A stretch of 64,000 nt of DNA, from contig CM042085.1 in NCBI GenBank assembly GCA_023512835.1, positions 45,494,189-45,558,188 on the forward strand. Direction: 5' to 3'. Of the stretch, positions 1 through 11,206 are shown one piece after another. Both the position numbers and the translations under genes were made by a program. A model generated the notes under the pieces. That model was not told the DNA's origin, ran no database searches, and saw only the letters and a program-made list of their open reading frames with translations. The number at the start of each line of letters is the position of its first letter. Within the stretch, counting starts at the first letter, position 1. This DNA comes from Taxillus chinensis. Its lineage: Eukaryota; Streptophyta; Magnoliopsida; Santalales; Loranthaceae.

Positions 1-2984
1 AGTCTGTTTTGGTAAAGCAAGGCATGGTGCTAGAGGACTGGCTCAGCGAGCTAGGGATAAAGCAAAAAAATTCAAACCTTGTTTGGGGGCCGAAAACTAC
101 CAAGTGAGGCTAGGAGGAGAGCATGGCAGAACTTTCCTTAGTCAAGGGTACGATTTTGATTCTCGCGTGTTAAGATTTCTGTTTAGTGGTGGTATCATAT
201 TCCTTTAATGATAGTGATCGGTTGAGTCTCGTGCTTGGATTAGGTGAGGTGGGTGAACCTTTGATTGCTGCGTTTCTTGCAATTTAATTAAGACACTTGT
301 GATAAGAGGGGTATTTTATCTGGGTGGGCTCTTGAGCCACTGTTTTATGTTAGGTGAGGCTTAGAAGGTCGTTTGAGTTACCATTTTGGATGGACGTAGT
401 TGGGGACCTACTAGAGAATAAATGAGTAAAATAAATAAAAATATATATATATGACACCAAAAGACTAATAAATTACTAATGGTTATAAACAGTTGTTGGA
501 AAGAGTTGGTGGTTTTAATATGGTCTAAAGTGTTAATTGTATCTTTGTGTGGTAGTCAATTTTGGGCGCCCGTGTGTGAGGAAAGTAATAAATGTTATTG
601 TGTGACCCCTAATACTCTGGCGTAGGTGAGATTACCTCTGGCCTAGCTAGCCTAGGAAGCTGGAGGCATGAGTTAGTGGCTTGTGGGTAGTGTGTGACCC
701 CGTGGTGGCAACCTTGAGTAATAGAAATGTGTTTTCATGTGAGTAGAGGTTTCTGTAGATGTGCTACCTAAGAAGGATGTTCTTTTGGTAACCCTTCCAA
801 GTGTCACGGTTGAGGGAAGAAATTGCCACTAGTACAACCCACTCCTTGAGTCATTGAGATTTAAATTGATTGGCAAGAGTGGTATGTGGTTGTAAGGTTC
901 TTATGGGTGTCCTGTGGAGATGGCTGCAAATTCTTGGGTGGCCAAACATTGACCACGTGTCATGCTAGTGGTGCGTGAAAGACCTTGGGTAATGTTCATA
1001 GGATATGTGGTGAAATGGGTTTGCATGTGTATACAAATGTGATGAGTTCTGGAACTAGGTTATGAGTAAGTTTATAGGATCGTGCCCAGTGAACCCAATC
1101 AGTGCAAGCAGGCAAGCAAGTGAGATTGGGCAGGCCTTGTTTGGGTTTTTCCTCATAATTTGGAGACATCTTCTGAGGGGTTGAGGATGTACTCCTGGTG
1201 GTAGGACCATTCCGTTAATCCATGTCGTGTGGGAAATAGGCTTAGAAGAGGCGAGGAGGTGGGGGCTAGTATGTCCTCTCTTACATGTGTTCTACACAGT
1301 AGTTTATTTCGTGTGTTGTGGTTGCTTTGTTTTATTGTGTGTGTTGCATATGTGTTAAAGGGGTATAGCAAAGTTCTTATGTGTGGGTCTCGTGGCAGAT
1401 ATATGCAGAGGAGTAGGAGGTGATGCATGCGCATATCATGTGCGGTGTGGGATGAAGAGGGGTGTTATGTGTAATGTTGATGCTATTCCTTGTCACGTGT
1501 GATGGCATGCTAAGTTAAAGTGTGAAAGTATTGATCAGTTGTGATTCACTGAATGGAGTCAGATGTGAGTTTTGCTTGTAAGGGGTATTAGTGCTACCCC
1601 TTTGGAGGAGATTTGTGTCCTGCGGCTATCATGGGGTCCTCATGCTACATATGTTCTTCTTAAAAGTCTTTCGTGTGCGTTTTGATGCGGTAAGTGAGAT
1701 GGTCCACGCCATCAAAGTGTTGGTGTGTTTGGGAGCTACGTGAATGTCCCGAATAAGGAGTTTGCATGTCTCGTTTCTTGTGCCTACTCGAAGGAATTGC
1801 AGTGACCATATTAAGCTACAGCTAGAGCCTGAGTATTTCTTGGTCCATTTGAGTGTTTTGCTGGTGTGTTGAGATAAAACGTAATAGTTGATATAACGGA
1901 GTTGGTGGGCCATGAGGTGGAGTATGTCTTGGAGGCAAGGGATTTTCTTGTGACCTGTGAGTGGTGACACAGAGGATTCCATTGTGGTTAGGTTACAGAT
2001 AGGAGAGTTTTCAGTGTGGGGAGAACTATGTTGTTCATAGCAACTCGGCGTCAAGGGATTCCTATCGCGTGGCCCGTCTGCTGACTTGGTAAGGCATTAT
2101 CTCTTGGGCTGTACGGTAAGCCTCAGCTGTGAAGGCTGTGTGGGACCTTGGTGGATCTTTATTTGACCGTGATCAAGGAGGTCGATTCTCAAAGTCAGTG
2201 ACTAGTGATAGCCCAATAGTGGGTTTTGGTCTTACCATGGTTGTGTGTGTGGTGCTGCATTTACTATTTTTAATGCATCCTTGGACTCCGTTGGGCGCCA
2301 GGTTGACTGCGACCGAGTGGTTGAGGGCACACTCCATTCTCGTGTTTCTGTGTCCAAGCTTATACTCCGTTCTGCGTCACCATTGGCATTGGTGGGGTTT
2401 TAATGTTCCTTGCTTGAGTGAGGTGGTTTTCGCAGTGATGATGGTGCTGCTGAGGTGAGCTCCATGTGTGAGAATGTGATTGTGGTTTGCATAACGCTAT
2501 CCTGTTTGTTTCTGTTTCATTGTGACCTCATTGTGCTTACTGTTAGGGTGAGGTCTACCTATGGGCTGAGGCTGCGTTGACTTCAAATCCCAATTGGTGG
2601 GAAATTGTTCGGTATTTTACGTTGTGGAGTGTTGGTCCCATCGTGCCGCGAGTTGGCATCTCCAACATTTGGGGTAATGACTGCATTATGTGTTGCTTTG
2701 ATCTTTTCCTGTTGTTTACTATTTGGTTTCCCTTTTTGGGGACGGAAAGTCCAAAGGTGGGACGGTTGTGAGGAAACTCCCAACGGCTGCGTTTGTATGG
2801 TATTGGCGACTGGGCAGTGGAACGTTAAACGTGTAGTAGTGTTTTGTGAGTTGTTCCTTGTGGTGGTGTTTATGCTGTGAGTTGGTCTGTGACCTAGGTA
2901 ATTTGTTAAACGTGTTGGCGATGGGAGTATATGTCTTACATCATTGTGACATGTGCCTACTTGTGAAGTATGTGTTAGGTGAGG
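1..2984 (+). other. Non-coding interior of gypsy element A
   Basis: I see no credible gene here. Short ORFs on both strands (for example 2129-2458 and 2583-3191 on the minus strand) match no retroelement domain and are not conserved as frames in gypsy B, although the DNA itself is. Blocks parallel to B include about 200-300 with 20870-20960, about 1620-2060 with 22250-22700, and about 2100-2200 with 22770-22830. This is what a large non-autonomous derivative would keep: length, packaging and priming signals, but no enzymes. Confidence 0.6.
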
Positions 2985-3054
2985 AGGAGACGTGGGAGCG
3001 TGAGTCCATGAACCGTGAGCAGCACCCAGAGTTGTTCGAGGACGAACAAGCTTA
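2985..3054 (+). pseudogene. Remnant of chromovirus Pol C-terminal tail (gypsy A)
   Basis: The frame ending at 3054 reads EETWERES...REQHPELFEDEQA then stop. It matches the last residues of the integrase/chromodomain tail of gypsy D (frame ending at 42332, with ETWECES...REQHPELFKDEQS). Only these two dozen codons of Pol survive, so the element keeps the 3' terminal segment of the autonomous family while the rest of pol is gone. The same remnant occurs in gypsy B at about 24065-24141. Confidence 0.7.
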
Positions 3055-3066
3055 AGAGTGGGAGGT
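3032..3066 (+). promoter_or_regulatory. Upstream hairpin plus polypurine-like tract, gypsy A
   Basis: A perfect 7-bp inverted repeat TTGTTCG/CGAACAA with loop AGGA (3032-3049) lies across the Pol stop and is followed by a purine-rich run. It is a partial duplicate of the module next to the 3' LTR at 3355-3389. It may be a second plus-strand primer site or the scar of an older element end. Confidence 0.45.
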
Positions 3067-3354
3067 GGCTGTTGGCCAAGGGATAATAATGTGTTTTCTT
3101 GTATTAGTTGTGTATGATTTGGTGTATTTGTATTGTCTTTTAGACATGTGTTCATCTTTGTGATGTGTTTTGAGATGTGTATTTGCGACATGCGGATGTG
3201 TTATATGCATTATTGTGATGCATGTGGTTATGGATTATGGTGGTACCTTGTTATGTGCTGTTATGTGCTGTGCGCGGTGTATGACCCATTTGGGTGTTGT
3301 GGCTCACCGTGTGGCAAATGGGTAGCTTGTGTTTGTTTTCCTCGTATGTCAATT

Positions 3355-3389
3355 CTTTTCGAGGACGAAAAGTTTTAAGGGGGAGAGGA
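3355..3389 (+). promoter_or_regulatory. Hairpin and polypurine tract preceding 3' LTR A
   Basis: CTTTTCG/CGAAAAG with loop AGGA (3355-3372) is followed by TTTTAAGGGGGAGAGGA (3373-3389), then the LTR start TGTAATGACC. A purine run touching the LTR is the expected primer for plus-strand DNA synthesis. The hairpin recurs at the equivalent place in B (24356-24373) and, with a mismatch, in D (42007-42024, minus strand). Confidence 0.75.
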
Positions 3390-3942
3390 TGTAATGACCC
3401 ATGTGTAAGAAGTTAACCACAAACACCTTGGATGTTGGTGCACAAGTTTGAGGTAAGAGATGAGCCGAAGAGGGGACTTTTGGGAGGTGCATGTGACAAG
3501 TGGTAACGTACATTTATGCCCTAGGAAGATACTATGCATATACATGCGGTTTTAAGCTGTTTTGGCAGATTTTGGAGCTCACTTTTGGTATAGTAGATGG
3601 CCTCAAACAATTGGCGTGCAAGAACAAAAGTTGCTTAGAATGAGGTCCTCTATCTACCACAGAAATTTCAGAGCATTTGGAGCTGCACGTGAATTCACCC
3701 ATTTCACGTGCAAGCATATTTTTTTTTCTTAGACCTCTACAAGATGCAAGGAGGCTTGGGGTGAAGTTTGGGTGCATTTGGAGCTGCACGCCAATTGGGG
3801 AATTGGCGTTCAAATTGGCGTGCAAGCATGTTTTTGCATGGTTACCTTGGTTTTGTCATTCTATTCATCTTTTCCCAAAGGACCATGTTGGAATTGTGAA
3901 TATTTTGGTGTGTATGGATGTGGGAAGGTCATAGCTTGTTCA

Positions 3943-4020
3943 ATCAAAACTACGTCGTTTTGATGCTGAGATTCACTTAATCAAAACTACGTCGTTTTGA
4001 TGTTGTGTTGTCTATATAAG
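3943..4020 (+). promoter_or_regulatory. LTR A promoter: two palindromic repeats and TATA box
   Basis: Two 22-bp motifs (3943-3964 and 3980-4001, 37 bp apart) consist of ATCAAAAC, core TACGTC, and GTTTTGAT, so the arms are exact inverted repeats. TATA sequence CTATATAAG follows at 4012-4020. The core holds ACGT, the bZIP recognition centre. Copy number differs between LTRs of the family (2 to 5). Confidence 0.65.
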
Positions 4021-4184
4021 GAGGAGAAGCCCCTCTGTTTTAGGTTTAGGGTTTGTTGCTCCACCAGCCGTCGCAGAGAGAGAGAGAGAGAGAGGGAAGG
4101 AAGGAGAGCTTCTGGTGGCTGCCGGAGCGTCTTGCGTGGGTGGTCGGAGTCTTGCGTGGAAGTGGGAGCAGGAGAACATACAAG

Positions 4185-4979
4185 GTAGGGGTTCTGTTCT
4201 TCCTAAATCCTCCTCTGTTCTAGGGTTCTAGCGTAGATTATGGATTATACCTGTTTATATATATATGTAATCCATATAGGTGTGATCTCCTATATGGATG
4301 TTGGCCTTCAATGGCGGTTTTTGATGTATTTTGGTGTTGGATGGTGAGTGCATATCAAGTGTTCGATAAAATGCCTGTGTGAATATGTCTGTGTGAATAT
4401 GCCTAGTATGTGTTTGATAATATGCCTGTGTGGCTGGGTTTGTGGGTTTGTGAATGTATGCATGTTAAGCGTTTGGTAAAATACCTGTGAGACTCTACAT
4501 GTCAAGCGTTTGATTTTATGCCTGATTGGCTGTGCGGACCAAGTGTTTAGTATTATGCCTGTGAAAGTGTGTATGCTACGTGTTTGGTTTAATGCCTGTG
4601 TGACCTTGTATGCTATGTTTGTGGAACCCGGTGGCTGTGGGAGCCCGGGACTGGAACTGTTAGCCCATGTGGCTAAGCCTATATGGCCGTGGATATGTTA
4701 GCCCGTGTGGCTAAGCCTGAGAGGCTGTGGATATGTTAGCCCGTGTGGCTAAGCCTGAGTGGCTGTGGATATGTTAGCCTATATGGCTAAGCCTGTATGG
4801 CTGTGGATAGGTGTGTTCCGTGTGATTGTGGAATACAACCTGTTTATATCTTATCGTCACTACACTGCACCTGTACACACCCTCATGTAGACGCTAGGAG
4901 CATGGGATGGGTTGGGGAGACATGATCCCTACTGAGCTGTGGTTGCTCTCCCCTCCCTCTATGTTGTGTTTTCTTTCAG
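4185..4979 (+). other. Candidate intron inside LTR A
   Basis: CAAG|GTAGGG begins at 4185, right after the GA-rich leader, and TTTCTTTCAG|G ends at 4979, just before the conserved segment containing ACAGGCGTTAGG. Both edges are conserved in the other chromovirus LTRs of the window while the interior varies in length and repeat content. Splicing is inferred; no transcript evidence is available here. Confidence 0.45.
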
Positions 4980-5279
4980 GAACATACAGGCGTTAGGTTG
5001 GACCCCAAGGTGGAAGACCTTATTTACTTTACTGTCTTTCATTTATGTTATTTTGTGGGAGTTGATGTAACCCAGTGGGGATGGATTGAAAAGAGGATTT
5101 TGTTGTAATAAAGACTACTTTGGATTGTGGATTGCTTTAATGAACATTACTTTCTTGAATGTGTTGTGGATGTTTAAAATGTTATATTCGGGGTTTGTAT
5201 CCTGACCCCTTTGCCCTTTGTGTGGGTAAGAGGGGAGTCACTTACCGGTTTCCTCGGGTTGGAAATCTGGGGCGTGACA

Positions 5280-6812
5280 AGCTGGGTAGAGAGCACAGCG
5301 TCGGAGTGAACCGTGCCAAAAGAAGCACGTCGAAGGACCAACTCCGGAGCTTTGGAGGACTCCCCCGCATGAACAGGAGCAGGAGTGCGCTAGGCAGAGG
5401 AGTCCGCAGGAGTATCAGCAGCAGCAGAAGGGGCATCCGGAGCATCAGAGGCATCCGGAGCAGCTGACCCGCTTTGACCAGAGAGGTCAACCACGGGAAT
5501 GGCGGCAGCAGGAGAAGAGGGGCCAGCCTTAGCAGGGGAAGGACCCCGGGCGGAAAGGACTGGGCTGGAGCGGGTAGGGAACGACACATCTGGAATGGAG
5601 GCCGGCGTAAGAAAGCCGTGATCCAAGTTCCAGATTATCATTGTCTCCGGGGATTGGGTATGTCGTGTGTAAAACACCCGGAGATCGTTGTCAGGAATGG
5701 AGGCAGTGTGGGCAAGGCTAAAACAGAGCCATAGGTCCGTTAGAGTGTCGGCGGAGAGATGGTCTAGGTAATCTCGGGGTTGAGGTAGGGGAGGCAAAGG
5801 AGCTTCAGGAGTAGATACCGGGACATCAGCAGTGGCTGCAGCAACAGCGGTGTTAACCGCGGCAGCAATAGCGGAGGTGGAGGGAGTAGGGACATCCGCA
5901 GCAGAGGGGACTGAAGAGACAGCTTTAGAGGCACTGCGCTGAGATGGCCCTGCAACCTCGGACGGGTCAGCACGAACGCTGTGTTGGGAGGCTCGAGAGT
6001 GGGAAGGTGCTGCAACGGACCGAATCCGGGAGGATCGGGGTGCGAAGCGACGTCGGGGGCTTGGGCGTCGGAGGGGTCACCATGAAGCGCCTTGTTGTTC
6101 CGAGGCAGGGAGAATGCGGAGAGCTGCTGATGGTCGGCGGGCTGTCATGTTCCCATCCGGCGTAAGATAACGAAGGTAATAAGCCGAAGGAAATGGAACA
6201 GCATCATATCGGGCAAAATAGTCCGGATTAAGATGCCGGAAGACAATACTGAGGATACGCCCGAAGGAACGATTCTTGGGACCATTCTGCAGCAATCGAA
6301 ACAAGAACATCCCCCAATCCATCGGAAGACCTTCAAAAATGCCGTACATGGCCAGGAGAAGGTCGTACGGAACGGAGTCCAGGGCGGATGTGCGAGCCAG
6401 TAGACATCGACCCAAGATGGTCGCCATACATCGATAGCGACCTTGGAAGGATTTCACCTTGTATTCCTTCCCTTTTTGTGTGCAACCCATAGAAGCCGCC
6501 ATTGAATCAGCATCTGGGCGCTGATGTTCACCGGGAGGTAGGTGGAGAGCAGCGCGGAGAACGGCCTGGAGTGATGGTGATGGATTCACCGCGGACATGG
6601 GAGATGATGGAGTCGGTGGTGCAGCGAATCCGTTGGTAATACTCAATGATGTTGTCGATAAGAAGATCGATGGGATTGGAGATCAGGTTGAGTAGATGCG
6701 AGGCTTCAAGTAGAGGGCGAAGTTGGAGAAACCAGTCTGGAGGAGTAGATACAGCACTCCAATCGACCAGATGGCCAGGATTAACGTCGGAGAGAGAGAT
6801 TCTGGGTGCCAT
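5280..6812 (-). pseudogene. ORF3 of copia 1: plant-transposon-type domain (C-terminal protease outside window)
   Basis: Starts at 6812 (MAPRISLSDVNPGHLVDWS, parallel to the start at 47926 in the chimeric block). It frameshifts near 6600, then reads through a conserved block with ASMGC, KEYK, CMATIL, RCLLAR and DSVPYDLLLAMY, down to about 6077. An Ala/Ser/Pro-rich stretch follows, then a second conserved module (5797-5600) with YLDHL, LRVFY and HTQ. The protease region would lie left of 5280. The domain resembles the 'putative plant transposon protein' family; I recognise it by pattern only. Its position, downstream of RNase H and in the same orientation, ties this ORF to a copia element. Confidence 0.6.
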
Positions 6813-8487
6813 TGCAGATGAAATTTGGAGGACAAGAGGAAAGGTGAGATCTTGGCGATGAAAGGAGCAACGAGAGGTTTAGGGATTTGAAATGAGCAAT
6901 ACTCGTGCTTCGCAGGAATGACCAGGACATATAAGACCGAGTCCGCAAATGTCAGCGGGTCTTGGAATTGGCGAGTGAAACAGGGACCCGCTTGACAGGC
7001 TGATGTCATTTGTCTGGATATCGATGCGCCTCCGAATGAAACGATGTCGTGGAGACCGCATGACCAAATAAGTGTAACAGCTGGTTGCCATCCAGAGTAG
7101 TGTGTGTGTATCCCGAGATTTGCATTTAATGAATCATCATGATTCCTCCTCAAAAGCACGCGACATATAGGAAGACTTGGATGGTCGCAATTAGACTGTG
7201 TCAGGAGTCCGGAGGAATGAACCGACAATCATCCGGAGTAAATAATAGGCGAGGAAGAGTATCCGGATGAAAAGTAGACTGTGTCCGTAGTAAACAGAGT
7301 TCGGTGAGAGAGTAAAGTAGATTCCTTTGCAGTCAATAAGTCGAAGAGAAGAGAAGTACCACAACACTTCAAATCCAAGACTATGGACTAGATTTATCGA
7401 TACGGTTGCAAAGAAAATCTGAACCTGTAGCTAAAAAAAAATGAACTGAAAATACAAAAGCTTAACAGGCAAGGATTAGTACAGATTAGAGAAAATAATC
7501 AGCGAAAAACGACATAATCCGAACTAATGAGAAACAGAACTTATGCATTACAAAGCATGTAAGAGACATATACATACGTGAGAATGATCAATATTACTGA
7601 ATCAGGGCATATGTCAGATAACAATACACAAGTTCATATAGGTCAACATAGCGAAACCGTCTTGCTGAACAATGTAGCTAAGATTAATTAAAGATCATAT
7701 GATTTGGCCAATTTAGGATTCATGAGTGAAAAATGAGGAAGCGAACACATGTCAAAAGTAGGCAGGTGATTAGTCGATTAAAATGCATGGTTGAAGAAAG
7801 AAAATACATCCAAGCATGCCACTTTTCTGATCCAAAACAGCATGTCCAGTCAGATCCGGAAGTAAAAGTTTAGAGGAGGGAGTATCCGAGACATATTAGG
7901 GGTTCATTACTGCTCCCCCGTAGATCATTTAATCCTCTCAATGAAAAGCTCCCCTTCAAATAGACAGCCAGGAAAGAGGTCATGAGACATATACGGGGTA
8001 TTACTGAATAATATGTAAAGCATTTTCTCCCCCATAGATTGTGCAATCCTCTCGGTTGACTTTTCCGGTTTGTAGAAATTTAGCACTGTCTATCTTATTA
8101 GAAAACTATACTTTAGAAGCTGATCAGACTGCGATTGAGTATTCATCCACCAGGCATTCCGAACTAACCCATGTCATTTCTTCAACTATACATGTTAATA
8201 GAGTAATCTAAATGAACATGTTGTTGTCATGTGGGGATCAATGGAAATTAAGATCATGAAGCCAGAAAGAGGTAAATCATATAAACTTTAGTCATGTTAG
8301 CTTAAACAACTTCAGTCGGGAAACGCAAGCATCCTCCCAACATGAAGTTGAGATTAATATTAGAAGCATGAAGCCGTAAATCAGTAAGTATGATCAGCAT
8401 TAAAGTCAGTATGTATCTTCTACTTTCAATAAAAGCACAATGCATGTTCTGATAGTAAGTCTACTATTGGGTAATGTAAATGTGAAG
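6813..8487 (-). other. Spacer between pol and ORF3 with polypurine-like tracts, copia 1
   Basis: No gene is seen. On the minus strand there are at least two GGGGGAG tracts, each preceded by GAGGATT (about 7912-7940 and 8028-8055). Repeated tracts downstream of pol are a reported Sirevirus hallmark. TCCGGAT/TCCGTAG motifs occur at about 7230-7290. The equivalent spacer is missing between the two parts of copia 2. Confidence 0.5.
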
Positions 8488-10102
8488 CTATGCAGAGAAG
8501 TCAAGCATACCTAATTGGATGAGTAGTTCAGAGAATCTTGCATCAGGTAGGGGCTTTGTAAGAATGTCTGCCAGTTGATCTTCAGTAGCAACATGTTCCA
8601 AGGAAATGTGATTTTTGAGAACATGGTCGTGTATGAAGTGATACCTGACCTCAATATGCTTCGTCTTAGGATGCATGACAGGATTGTTGCTGATTGCAAT
8701 TGCACTAGTGTTGTCGCAGTAGAGTGGAATAGATGACATGTTGAAACCGTAGTCAGTAAGTTGACTTTGCATCCAGAGTAGTGCGTGCGCAAGAACTCCC
8801 AGAGACTATATATTCCGCCTCAGCAGTAGAGGTTGATACGGAATTCCGCTTCTTACTGAACCATGAGATTAATCTATTTCCAAGAAACTGACACGTACCA
8901 CTTGTGCTCTTCCTGTCGATGCGACATCCAGCGAAGTCGGCATCAGAGTATCCGGATAAGGTGAAGTTGGACTCCTTTGGGTACCAGAGTCCCAAATTCA
9001 TCGTTCCCTTGAAATACCTTAATATCCGTTTAATATGAAGCATATGTGACTCCTTGGGATTCTCCTGATATCGTGCATAGATGCAAGTTGCAAACATAAT
9101 GTCTGGGCGACTTGCTGTAAGATACAACAATGATCCTATCATCCCTCTGTAGTCAGTCACATTTACTGATATGCCATCCACATCAGGATCTAACTTGGCA
9201 CTGACAGGCATGGGAGTTTTGACGGGAGATGAACCTTCCATACCAAACTTCTTAATAAGATCACGTGTGTACTTAGCTTGATTAATGAATATTCCTTCCT
9301 TCAATTGTCTAACTTCTATTCCAAGGAAGTAGGACAGTTCTCCCATCATGCTCATCTCAAACTTGCCTGTCATTAACTTAGCAAACTCTTCACAAAGCTT
9401 CGGATTCATTGATCCGAAAATGATATCATCCACGTATATCTGTACGACTAGAGTGTGTCCTTTCTCTTTTCGTAGAAATAAGGTGGTGTCAATCTTCCCT
9501 TTTTGGAAGTTGTGAGCAAGTAGGAATTTTGACAGTGTGTCGTACCAGGCTCTTGGAGCTTGCTTCAAACCGTATAAAGCTTTCCGAAGTTTGTAGACCA
9601 GATGTCCTGCTTTAGGTTCAATGAAACCGGGAGGTTGTTCTACGTAAACCTCCTCTTGAAGATCTCCATTCAGGAATGCGCTCTTGACGTCCATTTGATA
9701 AACTACGAAGTTTTCATATGAAGCGTATGCCAGAAACATCCGAATTGCCTCAAGTCTTGCTACTGGAGCAAAGGTCTCATCATAGTCTATTCCTTCTTCT
9801 TGATGATATCCTTTCGCTACCAGTCTGGCTTTGTTCTGGATTACTATTCCATCCGTATCAAGCTTGTTCCGGAACACCCATTTAACTCCAATGACTTGCT
9901 GAGACTTAGGCCTTGGTACTAAGGTCCACACATTGTTCCTCTTAAATTGATTCAGCTCTTCTTGCATGGCTTCTATCCAATTTGAATCCTGAAGAGCTTC
10001 ATCTACCACCTTTGGTTCTATTTGAGATAGAAAACACGAGTAAAGACTCATGTTTGAGGTGGCTGCTCTTGTCCTTACACCAACAGTAGGATCACCAATC
10101 AC
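8488..10102 (-). pseudogene. Copia 1 reverse transcriptase and RNase H
   Basis: The 449-codon frame 10102-8753 covers the copia RT domain: the WVFRNKLD start region, [26 protein letters not shown], the catalytic box YVDD in [11 protein letters not shown], and RNase H residues DADFAGC and STAEAEY. A frameshift near 8760 moves the last 94 codons (8772-8488; YCDN, KHIEVR, ILTKPL) to another frame. The RT catalytic box is intact but the protein cannot be made whole. Copia 2 has the matching gene at 31201-32814. Confidence 0.9.
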
Positions 10103-10296
10103 TTGATCTGAGGGATGGTTTCGGGTCCATCTGTAATTCTGTGCATGTGATGGTTGATCGTGAATAATTTGAAGCTCTGCCAGATTTGGTGGTTCACGTA
10201 TATCTGCTGGTTGAGCTTCTTCCGGACTAGATGTTTCCGTATTAGAAGGTACGGTTGAACTAGATGGTTCTTCAACACTGTTTCTGTCAGTGTTAA

Positions 10297-11206
10297 CTAG
10301 TCCGGATGGACTTGAAGGTGCTCCGGAATTTGGGTATCCGTAGGAGTATGTCCGGAGCTAAACGGTAGTCCGGAGTCCGAGTCATCCGTAGCATCGTCCA
10401 TATCATTTCTTTGTGCTCCTCTGGTGCCGCTTGGTTGGTCAGTATGTATAACAGGAATAGTCATAAACTTTGAATAGTCGATGTTGTTGTCTTGAACCTG
10501 TACGTTAGAACTTGAAGAAGCAACTTTTGACCAGTCAAGATTAGTTTCATCAAAGGTCACATGGATAGATTCTTCGACTTTAAAAAGTTTTCTATTGAAG
10601 ACCCGATAAGCCTTGCAATGTAGTGAGTACCCGACAAAAATCCCATCATCAGATTTTGGTTCAAATTTATTCCGGGTCTCTTTGCCATTTATCAATATAT
10701 AGCAAGTACACCCAAAAGCTCTGAAATGTGAAATTGAAGGTTTTCGTCCTCTCCACATCTCATAGGGTGTTTTCATGGTAGATTTATTTATTAGAGTTTG
10801 TTCGAACATAGCAGGCGTGGACACGACTTACCCATAGACTAAGAGAAAGTGTTGCCCCTGCTAACATGGATCTACCAGCTTCAACTAAAGTACGATTCTT
10901 GTGCTCAGCTACCCCATTTTGTTGTGGAGTTATGGGAGTAGAGAAGTCATGCTGTATGCCCTGTTCAGAACAATATGATCTCATTTCTGAAAAATCAAAT
11001 TCTGTACCATGATCACTCCTGATACACTTTATGCTCAGTCCTTGTGAGTTGTTTATCCAGTTGAAAAGATCTACTAGATGTTCAAAAGTTTGATCCTTTG
11101 ATTTCAGGAACATCACCCATGTGTACCTGGTGAAATCATCGATAACCACAAGGGTATATCTCGCACCAGCCAGAGACGGAACAGAAATAGGACCATAGAG
11201 GTCCAT
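10297..11206 (-). pseudogene. Copia 1 integrase core and C-terminal region
   Basis: Frame 11206-10784 holds the catalytic core: MDLYGP with the first Asp, CIRSDHGTEF with the second, and the HKNRTLVEAGRSML region with the Glu side. Frame 10824-10297 continues it (TPYEMWRGRKPSISHFRAFG, GYS, HVTFDE) after a shift near 10800. It ends in an acidic linker that leads toward RT. The first frame is separated from the upstream zinc-finger part by a frame break near 11270. Confidence 0.85.

Larger units (their letters stand above)
1..5279 (+). mobile_element. Gypsy element A, 3' part, non-autonomous (left end outside window)
   Basis: A plus-strand Ty3/gypsy derivative seen from mid-element to the end of its 3' LTR. 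Its right boundary is the LTR end GGGGCGTGACA, directly abutting minus-strand copia 1 ORF3 sequence. The copia homology, judged against the related copy near 46370-46450, begins right at the junction, so A appears to have inserted into copia 1. The 5-bp duplication should be AGCTG (5280-5284), with its partner left of the window. The internal 3.4 kb has no readable gag, RT or integrase. It resembles the inside of gypsy B (20870-24390) over most of its length, and only the last codons of a chromovirus Pol are recognisable. Confidence 0.85.
3390..5279 (+). repeat. 3' LTR of gypsy A (chromovirus-type)
   Basis: A 1,890-bp LTR running TGTAATGACC...GGGGCGTGACA. In order it holds a U3 part with two palindromic motifs, a TATA box at 4012-4020, a GA microsatellite at about 4076-4095, a donor-like site at 4185, GTGTGGCTAAGCC-type tandem repeats at about 4640-4810, an acceptor-like site ending at 4979, and an AATAAA-type signal near 5107. 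The TG/CA ends, the preceding polypurine tract and the matching LTRs at 17984 and 24391 support the borders. Confidence 0.9.

Noticed and set aside
2583..3191. 202-codon minus ORF, the longest in gypsy A
   Set aside because: Antisense, compositionally odd, not maintained in the matching part of gypsy B (23036-23859 has other breaks), and no domain.
5159..6165. Plus-strand Arg/Gly-rich ORFs over ORF3 (also 27957-28208 and 46835-47173)
   Set aside because: They are antisense to the GC-rich Ala/Ser/Pro linker of ORF3 and match no known protein.
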